Assembly: GCF_030546695.1 (NCBI RefSeq)
Contig: NZ_JAUOTP010000002.1
Span: 1-64,000 of the forward strand
Reading direction: 5' to 3'
Length of the DNA: 64,000 nt
DNA from: Sphingomonas natans
GTDB taxonomy: Bacteria; Pseudomonadota; Alphaproteobacteria; Sphingomonadales; Sphingomonadaceae
Of the stretch, positions 37,546 to 45,934 are shown piece by piece; position 1 is the stretch's first letter, and the number at the start of each line of letters is the position of its first letter. The translations under genes were made by a program, and so were the position numbers. The notes beneath the pieces are model-generated. The model ran no database searches. It saw nothing but the letters and a program-made list of their open reading frames with translations, and was not told where the DNA came from.

Positions 37546-37621
37546 GGTGGCTTAGCTCAGTTGGTAGAGCATCTCGTTTACACCGAGAGGGTCGGCGGTT
37601 CGAGCCCGTCAGCCACTACCA
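37546..37621 (+). tRNA. tRNA-Val (anticodon TAC)
   Basis: Full 76-base cloverleaf with encoded CCA. The acceptor GGTGGCT pairs with AGCCACT (first pair G-U). The D-arm is AGCTCAGTTGGTAGAGC, the anticodon arm TCTCG-TTTACAC-CGAGA, and the T-arm carries GGTTCGAGCC. Confidence 0.96.
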
Positions 37622-37649
37622 GCCGCGCGACGAGACTTGCCGCCAAGCG

Positions 37650-37731
37650 ATCGTGCTCGGGCGAAGGCCGGAGCCCCGGCGTCAGGCGATGCCGATCGCT
37701 GCCAACGCTCCGGCTTTCGCCGGAGCACGAT
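37650..37731. repeat. Palindromic repeat after tRNA-Val
   Basis: ATCGTGCTCGGGCGAAGGCCGG at the left pairs imperfectly with CCGGCTTTCGCCGGAGCACGAT at the right, leaving a GCGTCAGGCGATGCCGATCGCT-type centre. It lies 28 bases past the tRNA and may also end its transcript. Confidence 0.65.
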
Positions 37732-37775
37732 GGTCCCCGGATGGACAAGGACCGCAACAGTCGTCCCCACGAGCC

Positions 37776-38342
37776 TTACCGCAAATCCCGCACCAGCTTG
37801 CGCGCCACGCCGATCCACGCCGGATCGGCGACGACGACCGATTTCGCGCCCGGCGTCGGCGGCAGCAGGAGCAATTTGCCCGCCTCGCGCTGGATCAGCC
37901 GGCCGAAGCCGAAGCGCCCCGCCGGGCGCGGCGCGACGATGTCGCGGTTCATCGCCTCTCCGAAGCGCGCCGGATCCAGCCGCTCGCACCAGATGATGTC
38001 CCCAGCGCGATAATCACCGACCCCGCCGACGACGCGCACCGCTACCATCCCCGGCAGCGCTTCGGGCAGCGGCAATTGCACCGGATGCGAAAGCGCGCGC
38101 GCGCCCTCCAGGCCGAGATCGGCGACGATCGGCAGGTCGGCGCGCGTCGGTAGCCGCACCAGATCGGCGGCGGCGACGCCCAGCGCGTCCGCGATCCGGT
38201 TGAGCCAGCCGACCGAGACGGTGCGCGTCCCCATTTCCAGCCGGCCGATCGTCTGCGCGGTCGTCGGCGGCGCGCAGCGTTCGGCGACATCCAGCAGCGT
38301 CAGCCCCTTGGCGCGTCGTATCTCGCGAATGCAGGTGATCAT
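37776..38342 (-). CDS. XRE family regulator with C-terminal peptidase S24-like region
   Basis: A 188-residue protein. An N-terminal helix-turn-helix is seen in about residues 5-60 (IREIRRAKGLTLLDVAERC to QTIGRLEMGTRTVSVGWLNRIADALGV). The C-terminal half (about 75-188) resembles the LexA/CI-type beta domain (GDYRAGDIIWCERLD, LLLPPTP), but I cannot make out the catalytic Ser/Lys pair clearly, so cleavage is unproven. It diverges from the DUF6456 gene; paired short palindromes lie between. Confidence 0.8.
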   Translation of the reverse strand: MITCIREIRRAKGLTLLDVAERCAPPTTAQTIGRLEMGTRTVSVGWLNRIADALGVAAADLVRLPTRADLPIVADLGLEGARALSHPVQLPLPEALPGMVAVRVVGGVGDYRAGDIIWCERLDPARFGEAMNRDIVAPRPAGRFGFGRLIQREAGKLLLLPPTPGAKSVVVADPAWIGVARKLVRDLR

Positions 38343-38358
38343 CGTCGCCCCCAGTACC

Positions 38359-38383
38359 AGATAGGTTATCTACTGTCCTACAG
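38359..38383. promoter_or_regulatory. Twin palindromes between XRE and DUF6456 genes
   Basis: AGATA-GGT-TATCT (38359-38371) and CTGT-CCT-ACAG (38373-38383) lie side by side with centres 13 bases apart, 17 bases before the XRE start codon. They could be operator half-pairs for the XRE protein. Confidence 0.45.
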
Positions 38384-38431
38384 ATGCGCCTTCGTGGCAA
38401 GGGCCGCGACTCAGCAACGAAGGGATGTCCC

Positions 38432-38995
38432 ATGCCGCACGCGCCTTTGCCCGATGCCCGCCCCAACCGCCTGCTTGTCGAACGATCGATCTGCGACGCG
38501 TCGCACGCCTTGGCCACCGGGCAGAGCGCCCGGGCAGAGAGCGCCGCGTCCGCCGCTCGTACTCCTGCCGCGCGCCGCGCCCCGCGCCGCAGCGTCACCG
38601 TCAATCTCGCCGAATCGCCGCTCGGCTGGCTCCACGCGCGCGGCCTCGTCTCGACGCGCCAGTTCGATGCGGGCGAGCGACTGCGCGCCGACTGGACGAT
38701 GGCGCAGCTCGGGCCGCGCGTGACGATGCGCTGGGATCCGAGCCCCGTCGCCCGCGGCCGGCGCGCGGCGGACGCCCCGCTCGATCCGACGCTCGCCGGC
38801 ATCGCGGCCAAGCGCCGCTTCGACGCGGCCATCGCCGCCGCCGGCACCGGTCTGGCCGACATCCTCTGGCGCGTTGTGTGCGACGGGAGCGGACTGGAGG
38901 CGGCCGAGGGTGCGCTCGGCTGGCCCAAAAGATCGGGCAAGCTCGTCCTGCTCATGGCGCTCGATCGGGTCGCCGACTATTACCGGCTCCCGTGA
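38432..38995 (+). CDS. DUF6456 domain protein
   Basis: A 187-residue protein. The conserved part starts at ESPLGWLHARGLVSTRQFDAG and continues through RLRADWTMAQLGPRVTMRWD to DILWRVVCDGSGLEAAEGAL and LMALDRVADYY near the end. This is the DUF6456 pattern, thought to be a DNA-binding helical domain related to phage-like regulators. The ATG at 38432 has AAGGGA 7 bases upstream. It overlaps tlyA by 4 bases (GTGA), so they are co-translated. Confidence 0.85.
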   Translation: MPHAPLPDARPNRLLVERSICDASHALATGQSARAESAASAARTPAARRAPRRSVTVNLAESPLGWLHARGLVSTRQFDAGERLRADWTMAQLGPRVTMRWDPSPVARGRRAADAPLDPTLAGIAAKRRFDAAIAAAGTGLADILWRVVCDGSGLEAAEGALGWPKRSGKLVLLMALDRVADYYRLP

Positions 38996-39732
38996 GCCCC
39001 CCGAAAAAGTCCCGCGTCGATCAGGCGCTCGTCGATCGCGGCCTCGTCGAAAGCCGCGCGCGTGCGCAGGCGCTGATCCTCGCGGGCCTCGTCTATGCGG
39101 GCGAGCGCAAGATCGCCAAGGCGGGCGAGGCCATCGCCGACGATGTCCCGCTCGATGTGCGCGGCCGCGATCATCCCTGGGTCTCGCGCGGGGGGATCAA
39201 GCTGGATCATGCACTCGCGCATTTCGGCTGGGACGTGACCGGCGCCGTGGCGATGGACGTCGGCTCGTCGACGGGCGGCTTCACCGACGTGCTGCTGACG
39301 CGCGGCGCGGCCAAGGTCTATGCGATCGATGTCGGCACCAACCAGCTCGCCTGGAAGATCCGCCAGGACGAGCGCGTCATCGTCCACGAAAAGACCAACG
39401 CCCGCGCCATCACCGATGCGCAGGTGCCCGAGCCCATCGACATCCTCGTCTGCGACGCGAGCTTCATCGCGCTCGCCAAGGTGATGGATCGCCCGCTCGA
39501 TTTCGCGAAGCCCGATGCGCGCGCGGTGATGCTCATTAAGCCGCAGTTCGAGGCGGGGCGCGAGGAAGTCGGCAAGGGCGGCGTGATCCGCGATTCCGAC
39601 GTCCACGCCCGCGTCTGCGCCGAGGCGCGCGCGTGGATCGAAGGCAAGGGCTGGACGGTTGAGGGGATCGTCCCGAGCCCGATCACCGGGCCTGAGGGCA
39701 ATGTCGAATTCCTGATGGCGGCGAGGCGATAA
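38992..39732 (+). CDS. tlyA: TlyA family rRNA methyltransferase
   Basis: A 246-residue protein with an S4 RNA-binding domain at the N-terminus (RVDQALVDRGLVESRARAQA) and an FtsJ-like SAM methyltransferase domain (AMDVGSSTGGFTDVLLTRGA, DILVCDASFIALA). TlyA methylates ribose sites on 16S and 23S rRNA and confers capreomycin sensitivity in mycobacteria. The start is a GTG overlapping the DUF6456 stop. The C-terminal motif VEGIVPSPITGPEGNVEF is repeated in a broken form 1.46 kb downstream, beyond the hydrolase gene. Confidence 0.93.
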   Translation: MSPPKKSRVDQALVDRGLVESRARAQALILAGLVYAGERKIAKAGEAIADDVPLDVRGRDHPWVSRGGIKLDHALAHFGWDVTGAVAMDVGSSTGGFTDVLLTRGAAKVYAIDVGTNQLAWKIRQDERVIVHEKTNARAITDAQVPEPIDILVCDASFIALAKVMDRPLDFAKPDARAVMLIKPQFEAGREEVGKGGVIRDSDVHARVCAEARAWIEGKGWTVEGIVPSPITGPEGNVEFLMAARR

Positions 39733-39761
39733 GCGCTCCTGCCGCGCGACGGAGACGAAGC

Positions 39762-41183
39762 ATGCTGCGAACCGCATCAGCGTTCCTGCTCTTTGTATTA
39801 TTCGCCGCGACGGCCGTATCGCCCGGCAGCGCTGCCTCGGCCGGGCGCATCGCGTTGCAGACCTGCACCCTACCCGACGCGAGCCGCCCTGGTCGGTGCG
39901 GGACCTTGACCGTTCCGGAAGATCCGACGCGGCCCAGCGGACGTCGCATCGACATTGCGGTCGCGGTTCTGCCCGCCCGCAGCGGCCGCGCCTTACCCGA
40001 TCCGGTCGTCATCCTGCTGGGCGGGCCCGGCGAGAGTGCGATCGATGCAGCCGGTATCCACGAACGCTGGCTGGATCCGCTGCTGGGCGATCACGATCTC
40101 GTTCTGGTCGATCAGCGCGGCGCGGGCCGATCGCACCCGCTCGCGTGCGACATGACGCCGGGCGGCGACGATCGCGCGCTGCTTACCGACATCTTCCCGC
40201 CCGCCGCTGTCGCCGCCTGCGCGAAGACGCTGCGCCAGCGCACCGACCTGACCCGCTATGGCTATGCCGATTTCGCGCGCGACCTGGAGCAGGTGCGGCG
40301 CGGCCTCGGCTACGGGCGGCTCAACCTCTTCGCCGGATCCTATGGCACGCGGGCGCTGCAGGTCTTTCTACGCGCCTATCCGGCGAGCGTGCGGACCGCC
40401 TATTTCAGTTCGGTCGTACCCATCGACATCGTAGCGCCGCAGACGATGGCGGCTACAGCCGCGAAACAGCTCGACCGGATGTTCGAGTCCTGCGCTGCCG
40501 ATGCTGCGTGCCGTGAACAGCATCCGGAGCTTCGCGCGCATTTCGCCGCTCTGCTCGATCGTCTCGAACGCGGAGCGGTGCGGGTCGCGCTACCCGGCCA
40601 GCCCGGGATCCATACGATGCGACGCGGGCCCGTCGCCGCCTGGATCCGCTCGCGTTTGTATCGCCCGTCGTCGGCGGCAGCCCTGCCCGCTGCGATCGAC
40701 CGCGCTTATGCCGGCGACTGGCAGCCGATCGTCGCCGGCATCCGCGCCAGCGCGCATCCCGATCTGAGCTTCGGCCTGCTTTTCGCGATCACCTGCAACG
40801 AGGACATGCGCTTCTGGAGGCCGGTCGCTTCGGCCAGGCCCGTGGGCTTTCTCGGCGATTTCCGCGTCGATCAGCAACGGGCGGCCTGCCGCTTCTGGCC
40901 CGGGTCGAAGCTGCCGGATGGGTATCGCACGCCGATCCGATCGGTCGTGCCCGCCCTGTTCTCGACGGGACAGGACGATGGCGGAACACCCGTGTGGTTC
41001 ACCGATCACGCGGCGCGCGGCTTCTCCCACGCGGCGATCATCGTAACCCCGATGCAGGGCCACACCGAATGGAATGCCTGCATCGCCGCGCGCTATTTCG
41101 CCTTGGTGCGCGAGGCGCGGATTCGCGGACCGAGGCGGCAGCTTTGCACTGCTGCCCCCCGGCCCGCCTTCGCGATCGACTGA
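39762..41183 (+). CDS. Secreted alpha/beta hydrolase (TAP/S33 peptidase family)
   Basis: A 473-residue exported protein. A signal peptide covers about residues 1-25. Family features are VVILLGGPGESAID (oxyanion region, about 82-95), VLVDQRGAGRSHP, the nucleophile motif AGSYGTR with Ser at about 193, the acid in STGQDDGGTPV and the histidine in MQGHTEWN near 440. This fits tripeptidyl-aminopeptidase-like hydrolases. Codon use includes TTA and CTA, uncommon in its neighbours. It lies between tlyA and a tlyA 3' fossil, which suggests it was acquired by recombination at tlyA. Confidence 0.85.
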   Translation: MLRTASAFLLFVLFAATAVSPGSAASAGRIALQTCTLPDASRPGRCGTLTVPEDPTRPSGRRIDIAVAVLPARSGRALPDPVVILLGGPGESAIDAAGIHERWLDPLLGDHDLVLVDQRGAGRSHPLACDMTPGGDDRALLTDIFPPAAVAACAKTLRQRTDLTRYGYADFARDLEQVRRGLGYGRLNLFAGSYGTRALQVFLRAYPASVRTAYFSSVVPIDIVAPQTMAATAAKQLDRMFESCAADAACREQHPELRAHFAALLDRLERGAVRVALPGQPGIHTMRRGPVAAWIRSRLYRPSSAAALPAAIDRAYAGDWQPIVAGIRASAHPDLSFGLLFAITCNEDMRFWRPVASARPVGFLGDFRVDQQRAACRFWPGSKLPDGYRTPIRSVVPALFSTGQDDGGTPVWFTDHAARGFSHAAIIVTPMQGHTEWNACIAARYFALVREARIRGPRRQLCTAAPRPAFAID

Positions 41184-41192
41184 CAGGCTGCA

Positions 41193-41276
41193 ATCGCGGA
41201 CGCGTCGCACCGCGTCCGGTGGATCGAAGCGCGCGACTGGCGGGTTGAGGGCGTCGCGCCTAGCCCGATCAGGGGC
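41193..41276 (+). pseudogene. Fossil of a tlyA 3' end
   Basis: Read in one frame this stretch gives WIEARDWRVEGVAPSPIRG, matching the tlyA C-terminus WIEGKGWTVEGIVPSPITG at 39643-39699 in 13 of 19 positions. Before it, DASHRV resembles the DVHARV of tlyA, with a few codons deleted. The nucleotide match is strong around TGGATCGAAG and AGCCCGATCA. There is no upstream part, so it is a decayed fragment. It diverges from the intact copy enough to come from a related strain or an old duplication. Confidence 0.7.
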
Positions 41277-41345
41277 CGGAGCGCTGATCACATTCCCGAT
41301 AGCGGCCGTGACGACTGGCTGCATCCAAACCGAAGAGTCCACCCG

Positions 41346-41816
41346 ATGCGTCTCCGCCTTCCGATCGTGACCGCCTTGGTCGTCCTGCTCCTCGGCCTCG
41401 CCTCGGGCTGGCTCAGTGGCTCGGGCGCCGGCAACGCCTGGTTCGATGCGCTCGCCAAGCCCGGCTTCATGCCGCCGGGCTGGGCTTTCCCGGTCGCCTG
41501 GACGACGCTCTATCTGATGATCGGCACAGCCTTCGGCCTCATCCTCGAGACCCGGCATCCCCTGCGCAGCCGCGCGATCCTGCTGTTCGTCGCGCAGCTC
41601 CTGCTCAATTATGCCTGGTCGCCGGTGTTCTTCGCGCTTCATCAGCCGCTGCGCGCGCTCGCGATCATCGTCCTGATGGTGATCCTGACCGCGCTGACCG
41701 CGCTCGATTTCCACCGGATTCGGCCGCTCGCCGCCTGGCTGCTGCTGCCCTATCTCGCCTGGCTGATCTTCGCGGCGACGCTGAACGGCGCGATCGTGGC
41801 GCTCAACCCTGCCTGA
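41346..41816 (+). CDS. tspO: TspO/MBR family protein
   Basis: A 156-residue protein with five hydrophobic segments, matching the TspO fold that binds porphyrins and cholesterol-like ligands. Family signatures are WFDALAKPGFMPPGWAFPVAWTTLY (the Px(3)PPxW region) and LLLNYAWSPVFFALHQP with conserved Trp and Asn. TspO helps regulate photosynthesis and tetrapyrrole or stress responses in other Alphaproteobacteria. The ATG at 41346 sits 69 bases past the tlyA fossil. Confidence 0.92.
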   Translation: MRLRLPIVTALVVLLLGLASGWLSGSGAGNAWFDALAKPGFMPPGWAFPVAWTTLYLMIGTAFGLILETRHPLRSRAILLFVAQLLLNYAWSPVFFALHQPLRALAIIVLMVILTALTALDFHRIRPLAAWLLLPYLAWLIFAATLNGAIVALNPA

Positions 41817-41873
41817 GCTTGCGGGCGAGCCTATCCGGCCCCATCTAGCGCCCCGACGAAGGAGCTTTCCCCA

Positions 41874-42164
41874 ATGCAGACCGAAAATCGCCTGTTCGAG
41901 GATTTCGTGAAGATGGCGAACGGCGTCGCCGGCACCTTCGCCGGCATGGCGCGCGAGGGCGAGGCCGGCGCGCGCGAGAAGTTCAAGGGCTGGCTCGGCG
42001 GCATGGATTTCGTCAGCCGCGAGGAATTCGAGGCGGTCAAGGCGATGGCGGCCGCCGCGCGCGACGAGGTCGATGCGCTTCGCGCCGAGATCGCCGCGCT
42101 GAAGCCCGCCACGGGCGCCAAGTCGCGGGGCAAGGCCGAAACTCCTCCTCCCATTCAGGATTGA
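41874..42164 (+). CDS. UbiK/YqiC (BMFP) family accessory factor
   Basis: A 96-residue protein. The BMFP pattern is present: QTENRLFEDFVKMANGVAGTFAGM, GWLGGMDFVSREEFEAVKAMA, then a C-terminal coiled coil (RDEVDALRAEIAALKP). In E. coli UbiK binds the ubiquinone-synthesis complex and lipids. GGAG lies 10 bases before the ATG. It is followed by a 95-base gap, so it may be a single-gene unit. Confidence 0.88.
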   Translation: MQTENRLFEDFVKMANGVAGTFAGMAREGEAGAREKFKGWLGGMDFVSREEFEAVKAMAAAARDEVDALRAEIAALKPATGAKSRGKAETPPPIQD

Positions 42165-42259
42165 GTCACGCTCTATCCACAGCTTTATGCCCATATGTGC
42201 ATGGGCGCGCTTGCACAAAGGCAGGCGACCGCTAACCCTCGGCGGAACCGGAGGGCGGG

Positions 42260-42775
42260 ATGACGATGCTGGCGGACGAATATGAGGCGGATCGCGACGG
42301 CGGCGCCCCCATCGATACGCTCGAACAATATTGCGAGGCGCATGGCTGGTCGTTCGAGCGGCTCGGCGACGACGAGCTGATCGCCACCGTTCAGGGCAGC
42401 TGGGCCAAATATGAGCTGCGCGGCGTCTGGCGCGAGGAGGATCGCGTCCTCCAGATCCTCGCGCTTCCCGACATCCGCGTCCCCGCCGACCGCCGCCCCC
42501 AGCTCTACGAGACGATCGGGCTCGTCAACGAGCAGCTCTGGATCGGCCATTTCGAACTGTGGTCGTCGAGCGGCATCCTCCTTTTCCGCCACGGCGCGCT
42601 GCTGGATCTGGCGAACGACGCCGCGCTGACGATCGACCAGGCCGAGACGTTGATCGAGGCCGCGATCGAGGAGTGCGAGCGCTTCTACCCCGTCTTCCAG
42701 TTCGTCCTGTGGGGCGGCAAGTCCCCGACCGAAGCGATCGCTGCCGCTTTGATCGAGACGCACGGCGAGGCCTGA
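42260..42775 (+). CDS. YbjN domain protein
   Basis: A 171-residue acidic cytoplasmic protein with the YbjN/DUF1790 pattern (GWSFERLGDDELIATVQGSWAKYELRGVW, VPADRRPQLYETIGLVNEQLWIGHFEL, and FVLWGGKSPTEAIAAALIETHGEA at the C-terminus). The fold is shared with type III secretion chaperones, but the role is unknown. It precedes proC by 7 bases, a pairing seen in many Alphaproteobacteria. Confidence 0.9.
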   Translation: MTMLADEYEADRDGGAPIDTLEQYCEAHGWSFERLGDDELIATVQGSWAKYELRGVWREEDRVLQILALPDIRVPADRRPQLYETIGLVNEQLWIGHFELWSSSGILLFRHGALLDLANDAALTIDQAETLIEAAIEECERFYPVFQFVLWGGKSPTEAIAAALIETHGEA

Positions 42776-42782
42776 AGCCGTC

Positions 42783-43592
42783 ATGCCCTTTCCGATCAAA
42801 GGGCCGATCTGGTTCATGGGCTGCGGCAATATGGGCGGCGCGATGCTGTCGTGCTGGCTGGAGGCTGGGCTGGATCCGGCTCGCGTCACCGTCATCCGCA
42901 AATCGGGCGAGGCCGTCGCGATGGGCGTGACCGTGCTGACCGCGCCTCCGCCCGACGGCCCGGTCCCATCCCTCGTCGTGCTCGCGGTCAAGCCGCAGAT
43001 GCTGGATCTGGTCGCGCCCGCGCTGGCGCCGATGCTCGATCCCACGACCCTGCTCGTCTCGATCCTCGCCGGGGTCGAGACGGAGGCGCTGCGCCGCCGC
43101 TTCCCGGCACCCCGCGCCGTGCTTCGCGCGATGCCCAACACACCGATCGCGATCGGCCGCGGTGTCGTCGCGCTCCACGGCGACGGGCTCGATCATGCCG
43201 GCCGCGAGCATGCCGAAGCGCTGATGGCGCCGCTCGGCACGGTCGAATGGGTCGATGAAAGCCTGTTCGACGTCGTCACCGCGCTCGCCGGCTCGGGCCC
43301 CGCTTTCCTCTTCCGTTTCGTCGATGCGCTCGCCGCAGCCGGCGCCGATGCCGGGCTCGACGCGGCTCAGGCCGCGCGGCTCGCTCTCGCCACCGTCACC
43401 GGCGCGGGCCTTCTCGCCGAGGGCAGCACCGAAAGTCTCGCCGCGCTCGCCAATCGCGTCGCCAGCAAGGGCGGCAGCACGCGCGCCGGGCTCGACATCC
43501 TCGACGAGCCGAGCGCACTGAAGGCGCTGATCCGCGACACGATCGACGCCGCGATCCTGCGCAATCGCGAGATGGCGGCGGCGGCGCGATGA
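42783..43592 (+). CDS. proC: Pyrroline-5-carboxylate reductase
   Basis: Last step of proline synthesis, NAD(P)H-dependent. The N-terminal Rossmann motif FMGCGNMGGAMLSCW and the substrate region LAGSGPAFLFRFVDALAAAGADAG are present. The 269 residues are the family length. It is flanked by ybjN (7 bases) and the AI-2E gene, which starts inside its stop (ATGA). Confidence 0.95.
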   Translation: MPFPIKGPIWFMGCGNMGGAMLSCWLEAGLDPARVTVIRKSGEAVAMGVTVLTAPPPDGPVPSLVVLAVKPQMLDLVAPALAPMLDPTTLLVSILAGVETEALRRRFPAPRAVLRAMPNTPIAIGRGVVALHGDGLDHAGREHAEALMAPLGTVEWVDESLFDVVTALAGSGPAFLFRFVDALAAAGADAGLDAAQAARLALATVTGAGLLAEGSTESLAALANRVASKGGSTRAGLDILDEPSALKALIRDTIDAAILRNREMAAAAR

Positions 43593-44701
43593 AGCCGGCA
43601 ATCGATCCGGCGCGGACGCATCGCATCTCAAAGATAGTCCTCTCGATCGGGCTGGCGGTGCTCGGCCTGTGGATCGGCGGCACCTTCCTGCCTGCCTTGG
43701 TCTGGGCGGCGATCATCGGGATCGCGATCGATCCGCTCTATCGCCGCGCCGAGGCGCGCTGGCCGCGCGCGCGTGGCCTGCTACTGCCGCTCGTCGCGAC
43801 GACTTTGATCGCGTTGCTCGTGCTCGTGCCGCTGGCGATGGGCGCGATCGAGGCGGCGCGCGAGGCCAAATATCTGTTCGCCTGGCTCGCCGACGCGCAG
43901 GAAAACGGCATGCCCGAGCCCGCCTGGCTCGCGCGCCTGCCGCTCTTCTCCGATCAGGTCACGATCTGGTGGCACGACAATCTCGCGACGCCCGAAGGCG
44001 CGGGCCAGCAGCTCCACCGCCTGCGCAGCACGGTGCTGATCCAGCAGTCGCAACTGCTGGGCAAGGGGCTGATCCTGCGCAGCATCATCTTCGGCTTCAC
44101 GTTGATGGCGCTCTTCTTCGTGCTGCGCGATCGCGACGTGATCGTCGCGCAATTCGCGCGCGCCGGAGAACGGCTCCTGGGCCCCGCCGGCAAGCGCCTC
44201 GGCGGTCAGGTGATCCTGTCGGTGCGCGGCACGATCGATGGGCTGGTGCTGGTCGGCATCGGCGAGGGCGCGGTGATGGCGGTCGTCTATCTGATCGCGG
44301 GCGTCCCCCACCCGCTGCTGCTCGGCTCGATCACCGCGGTCGCGGCGATGATCCCGTTCGGCGCCGCCGCCATCTTCCTGATCGCGGGCGCGCTGCTCGT
44401 GGGCGAAGGCGCGGTCGGATGGGCGATCGCCGTGTTCGCGATCGGCATGGGTGTGGTGTTCATCGCCGATCATTTCATCCGCCCGGTGCTGATCGGCGGC
44501 GCGACGCGCCTGCCCTTTCTGCTCGTACTGATCGGCATCTTGGGCGGGGTCGAAATGCTGGGCCTGCTCGGTCTGTTCGTCGGCCCGGCGACGATGGCGG
44601 TGCTGATGATGCTGTGGCGCGATTATGTCGGCGCCAATCTCAGCGCGACACCTCCACCACATGAGTCGCGAGCCGCGCCACCTCCGCCGGATTATGGCTG
44701 A
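43589..44701 (+). CDS. AI-2E family transporter
   Basis: A 370-residue membrane protein with about eight segments. Paired hydrophobic helices lie at about 15-50 and 62-82, a periplasmic part at about 95-150, and six helices follow to about 345. The conserved region GSITAVAAMIPFGAAAIFLIAGALL and LGLFVGPATMAVLMMLWRDY are typical. Members include TqsA and Na+/H+ antiporter-like proteins; substrate unknown. The Pro-rich C-terminus (PPPHESRAAPPPPDYG) overlaps the 3' end of antisense modC by 62 bases. Confidence 0.88.
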   Translation: MKPAIDPARTHRISKIVLSIGLAVLGLWIGGTFLPALVWAAIIGIAIDPLYRRAEARWPRARGLLLPLVATTLIALLVLVPLAMGAIEAAREAKYLFAWLADAQENGMPEPAWLARLPLFSDQVTIWWHDNLATPEGAGQQLHRLRSTVLIQQSQLLGKGLILRSIIFGFTLMALFFVLRDRDVIVAQFARAGERLLGPAGKRLGGQVILSVRGTIDGLVLVGIGEGAVMAVVYLIAGVPHPLLLGSITAVAAMIPFGAAAIFLIAGALLVGEGAVGWAIAVFAIGMGVVFIADHFIRPVLIGGATRLPFLLVLIGILGGVEMLGLLGLFVGPATMAVLMMLWRDYVGANLSATPPPHESRAAPPPPDYG

Positions 44702-45251
44702 CATAGAGGATCGGCAGGCCGACCTCGTCGCGGATCCGCTCGATCACCACCATGATCTCGTCCGCCCGCGCGCGATCCAGCGCGACGAGCGGCTCGTCCA
44801 TCAGCAGGAAGCGCGGGCCTGACAGCAAGGCGCGGCCGATCGCGACGCGCTGCGCCTCCCCGCCCGAAAGCGAGGCGGGCCGGCGATCGAGCAGATGGCC
44901 GATGCCAAGGAAAGTCGCCGCCTCGTCGAGCCCCATCAGCGCCGCCTCTTCGCGCCGCCCGTAAGCGAGATTGGCCCGGACGCTGAGGTGCGGGAACAGC
45001 CGCCGATCCTGAAACACATAGCCCGCGCGCCGCGTCTCGGGCGGCACGTCGATGCCGTCGCCGAACAGAGTCTCGCCGGCGACGACGATCCGCCCCCGAT
45101 CGGGCCGCAGGAGCCCTGCGACCATGTTCAAGACGCTCGTCTTGCCGCAGCCCGACGGCCCGAACAGAGCCGTCAGCCCCGGTCCCGACGAGAAAGCGAG
45201 CCGGATCTCCGCCTCGCCGATCCGCCGTACGACATCGACCTCAAAGGACAT
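44640..45251 (-). CDS. modC: Molybdate ABC transporter ATP-binding protein (short form)
   Basis: ATPase of the molybdate importer. Walker A GPSGCGKTSVLNM is near residue 32, the Q-loop VFQDRRLFPHLSV near 80, the signature LSGGEAQRVAIGRALL near 128 and the Walker B FLLMDEPLVALDRAR next to it. At 203 residues it lacks the C-terminal MOP/TOBE domain (usual ModC about 350 residues), so it may not sense molybdate itself. It overlaps modB by 11 bases and the AI-2E gene at its 3' end. Confidence 0.9.
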   Translation of the reverse strand: MSFEVDVVRRIGEAEIRLAFSSGPGLTALFGPSGCGKTSVLNMVAGLLRPDRGRIVVAGETLFGDGIDVPPETRRAGYVFQDRRLFPHLSVRANLAYGRREEAALMGLDEAATFLGIGHLLDRRPASLSGGEAQRVAIGRALLSGPRFLLMDEPLVALDRARADEIMVVIERIRDEVGLPILYVSHNPAEVARLATHVVEVSR

Positions 45252-45927
45252 GGGCGCGGGGGTTGGCGCGGCGGATCATCAGCTCCGAGGCGATCAGCGC
45301 GCCGAGCGACAGGATCACCGAGACGATGGCGAGCCGCACAACACGGCCTTCTCCGCCCGGGACCTGCATCGCCGCATAGATGGCGATCGGCAGCGTCCCG
45401 GTTTCGCCCGGTATGTTCGAGACGAAGCTGATCGTCGCGCCGAACTCGCCGAGCGAGCGCGCGAAACCGAGCACGAGCCCGGCGAGGATCCCCGGCAGGG
45501 CCAGCGGCAGGCTGATCGTCCGGAACACGCGCACGCGGCTCGCGCCCAAAGTCCGCGCCGCCTCCTCCAGCCGGGCGTCGATCGCCTCGATCGAAAGCCG
45601 GATCGCGCGGACCATCAGCGGCAGCGCCATCACCGCCGCGGCGATCACCGCGCCCGTCCAGCGGAACATCACCGTCACCCCGAACCAGCGATCGAGCAAC
45701 CCGCCGATCGGCCCCATCCGCCCGAAGAGCAGCAACAACGCCCAGCCCGTCACGACCGGCGGCAGCACGAGGGGCAGATGGACGAGCGCATCGACGAGGA
45801 TCCGCCCCGGAAAGCGCTTGCGCGCCAACAGCCAGGCCAAAGCGAAGGCGATCGGCAAAACAAGCAGCACCGCCGTGATCGCGACCTTCAGCGAGAGCAG
45901 GACGATCCCCCAGTCTTCGCCGGTCAT
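45241..45927 (-). CDS. modB: Molybdate ABC transporter permease
   Basis: Inner membrane subunit with about five or six helices. The EAA loop EEAARTLGASRVRVFRTISLPLALPG (about residues 140-165) binds ModC. The ATG at 45927 gives 228 residues, the family length, and starts 8 bases past the modA stop. The gene order modA-modB-modC on the minus strand supports molybdate. Confidence 0.93.
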   Translation of the reverse strand: MTGEDWGIVLLSLKVAITAVLLVLPIAFALAWLLARKRFPGRILVDALVHLPLVLPPVVTGWALLLLFGRMGPIGGLLDRWFGVTVMFRWTGAVIAAAVMALPLMVRAIRLSIEAIDARLEEAARTLGASRVRVFRTISLPLALPGILAGLVLGFARSLGEFGATISFVSNIPGETGTLPIAIYAAMQVPGGEGRVVRLAIVSVILSLGALIASELMIRRANPRAHVL

Positions 45928-45934
45928 ATGCGCG

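Noticed and set aside
42173-42181. DnaA-box-like CTATCCACA before ybjN
   Set aside because: It has one mismatch to the consensus and no link to a cell-cycle gene, so it is not reported as a site.
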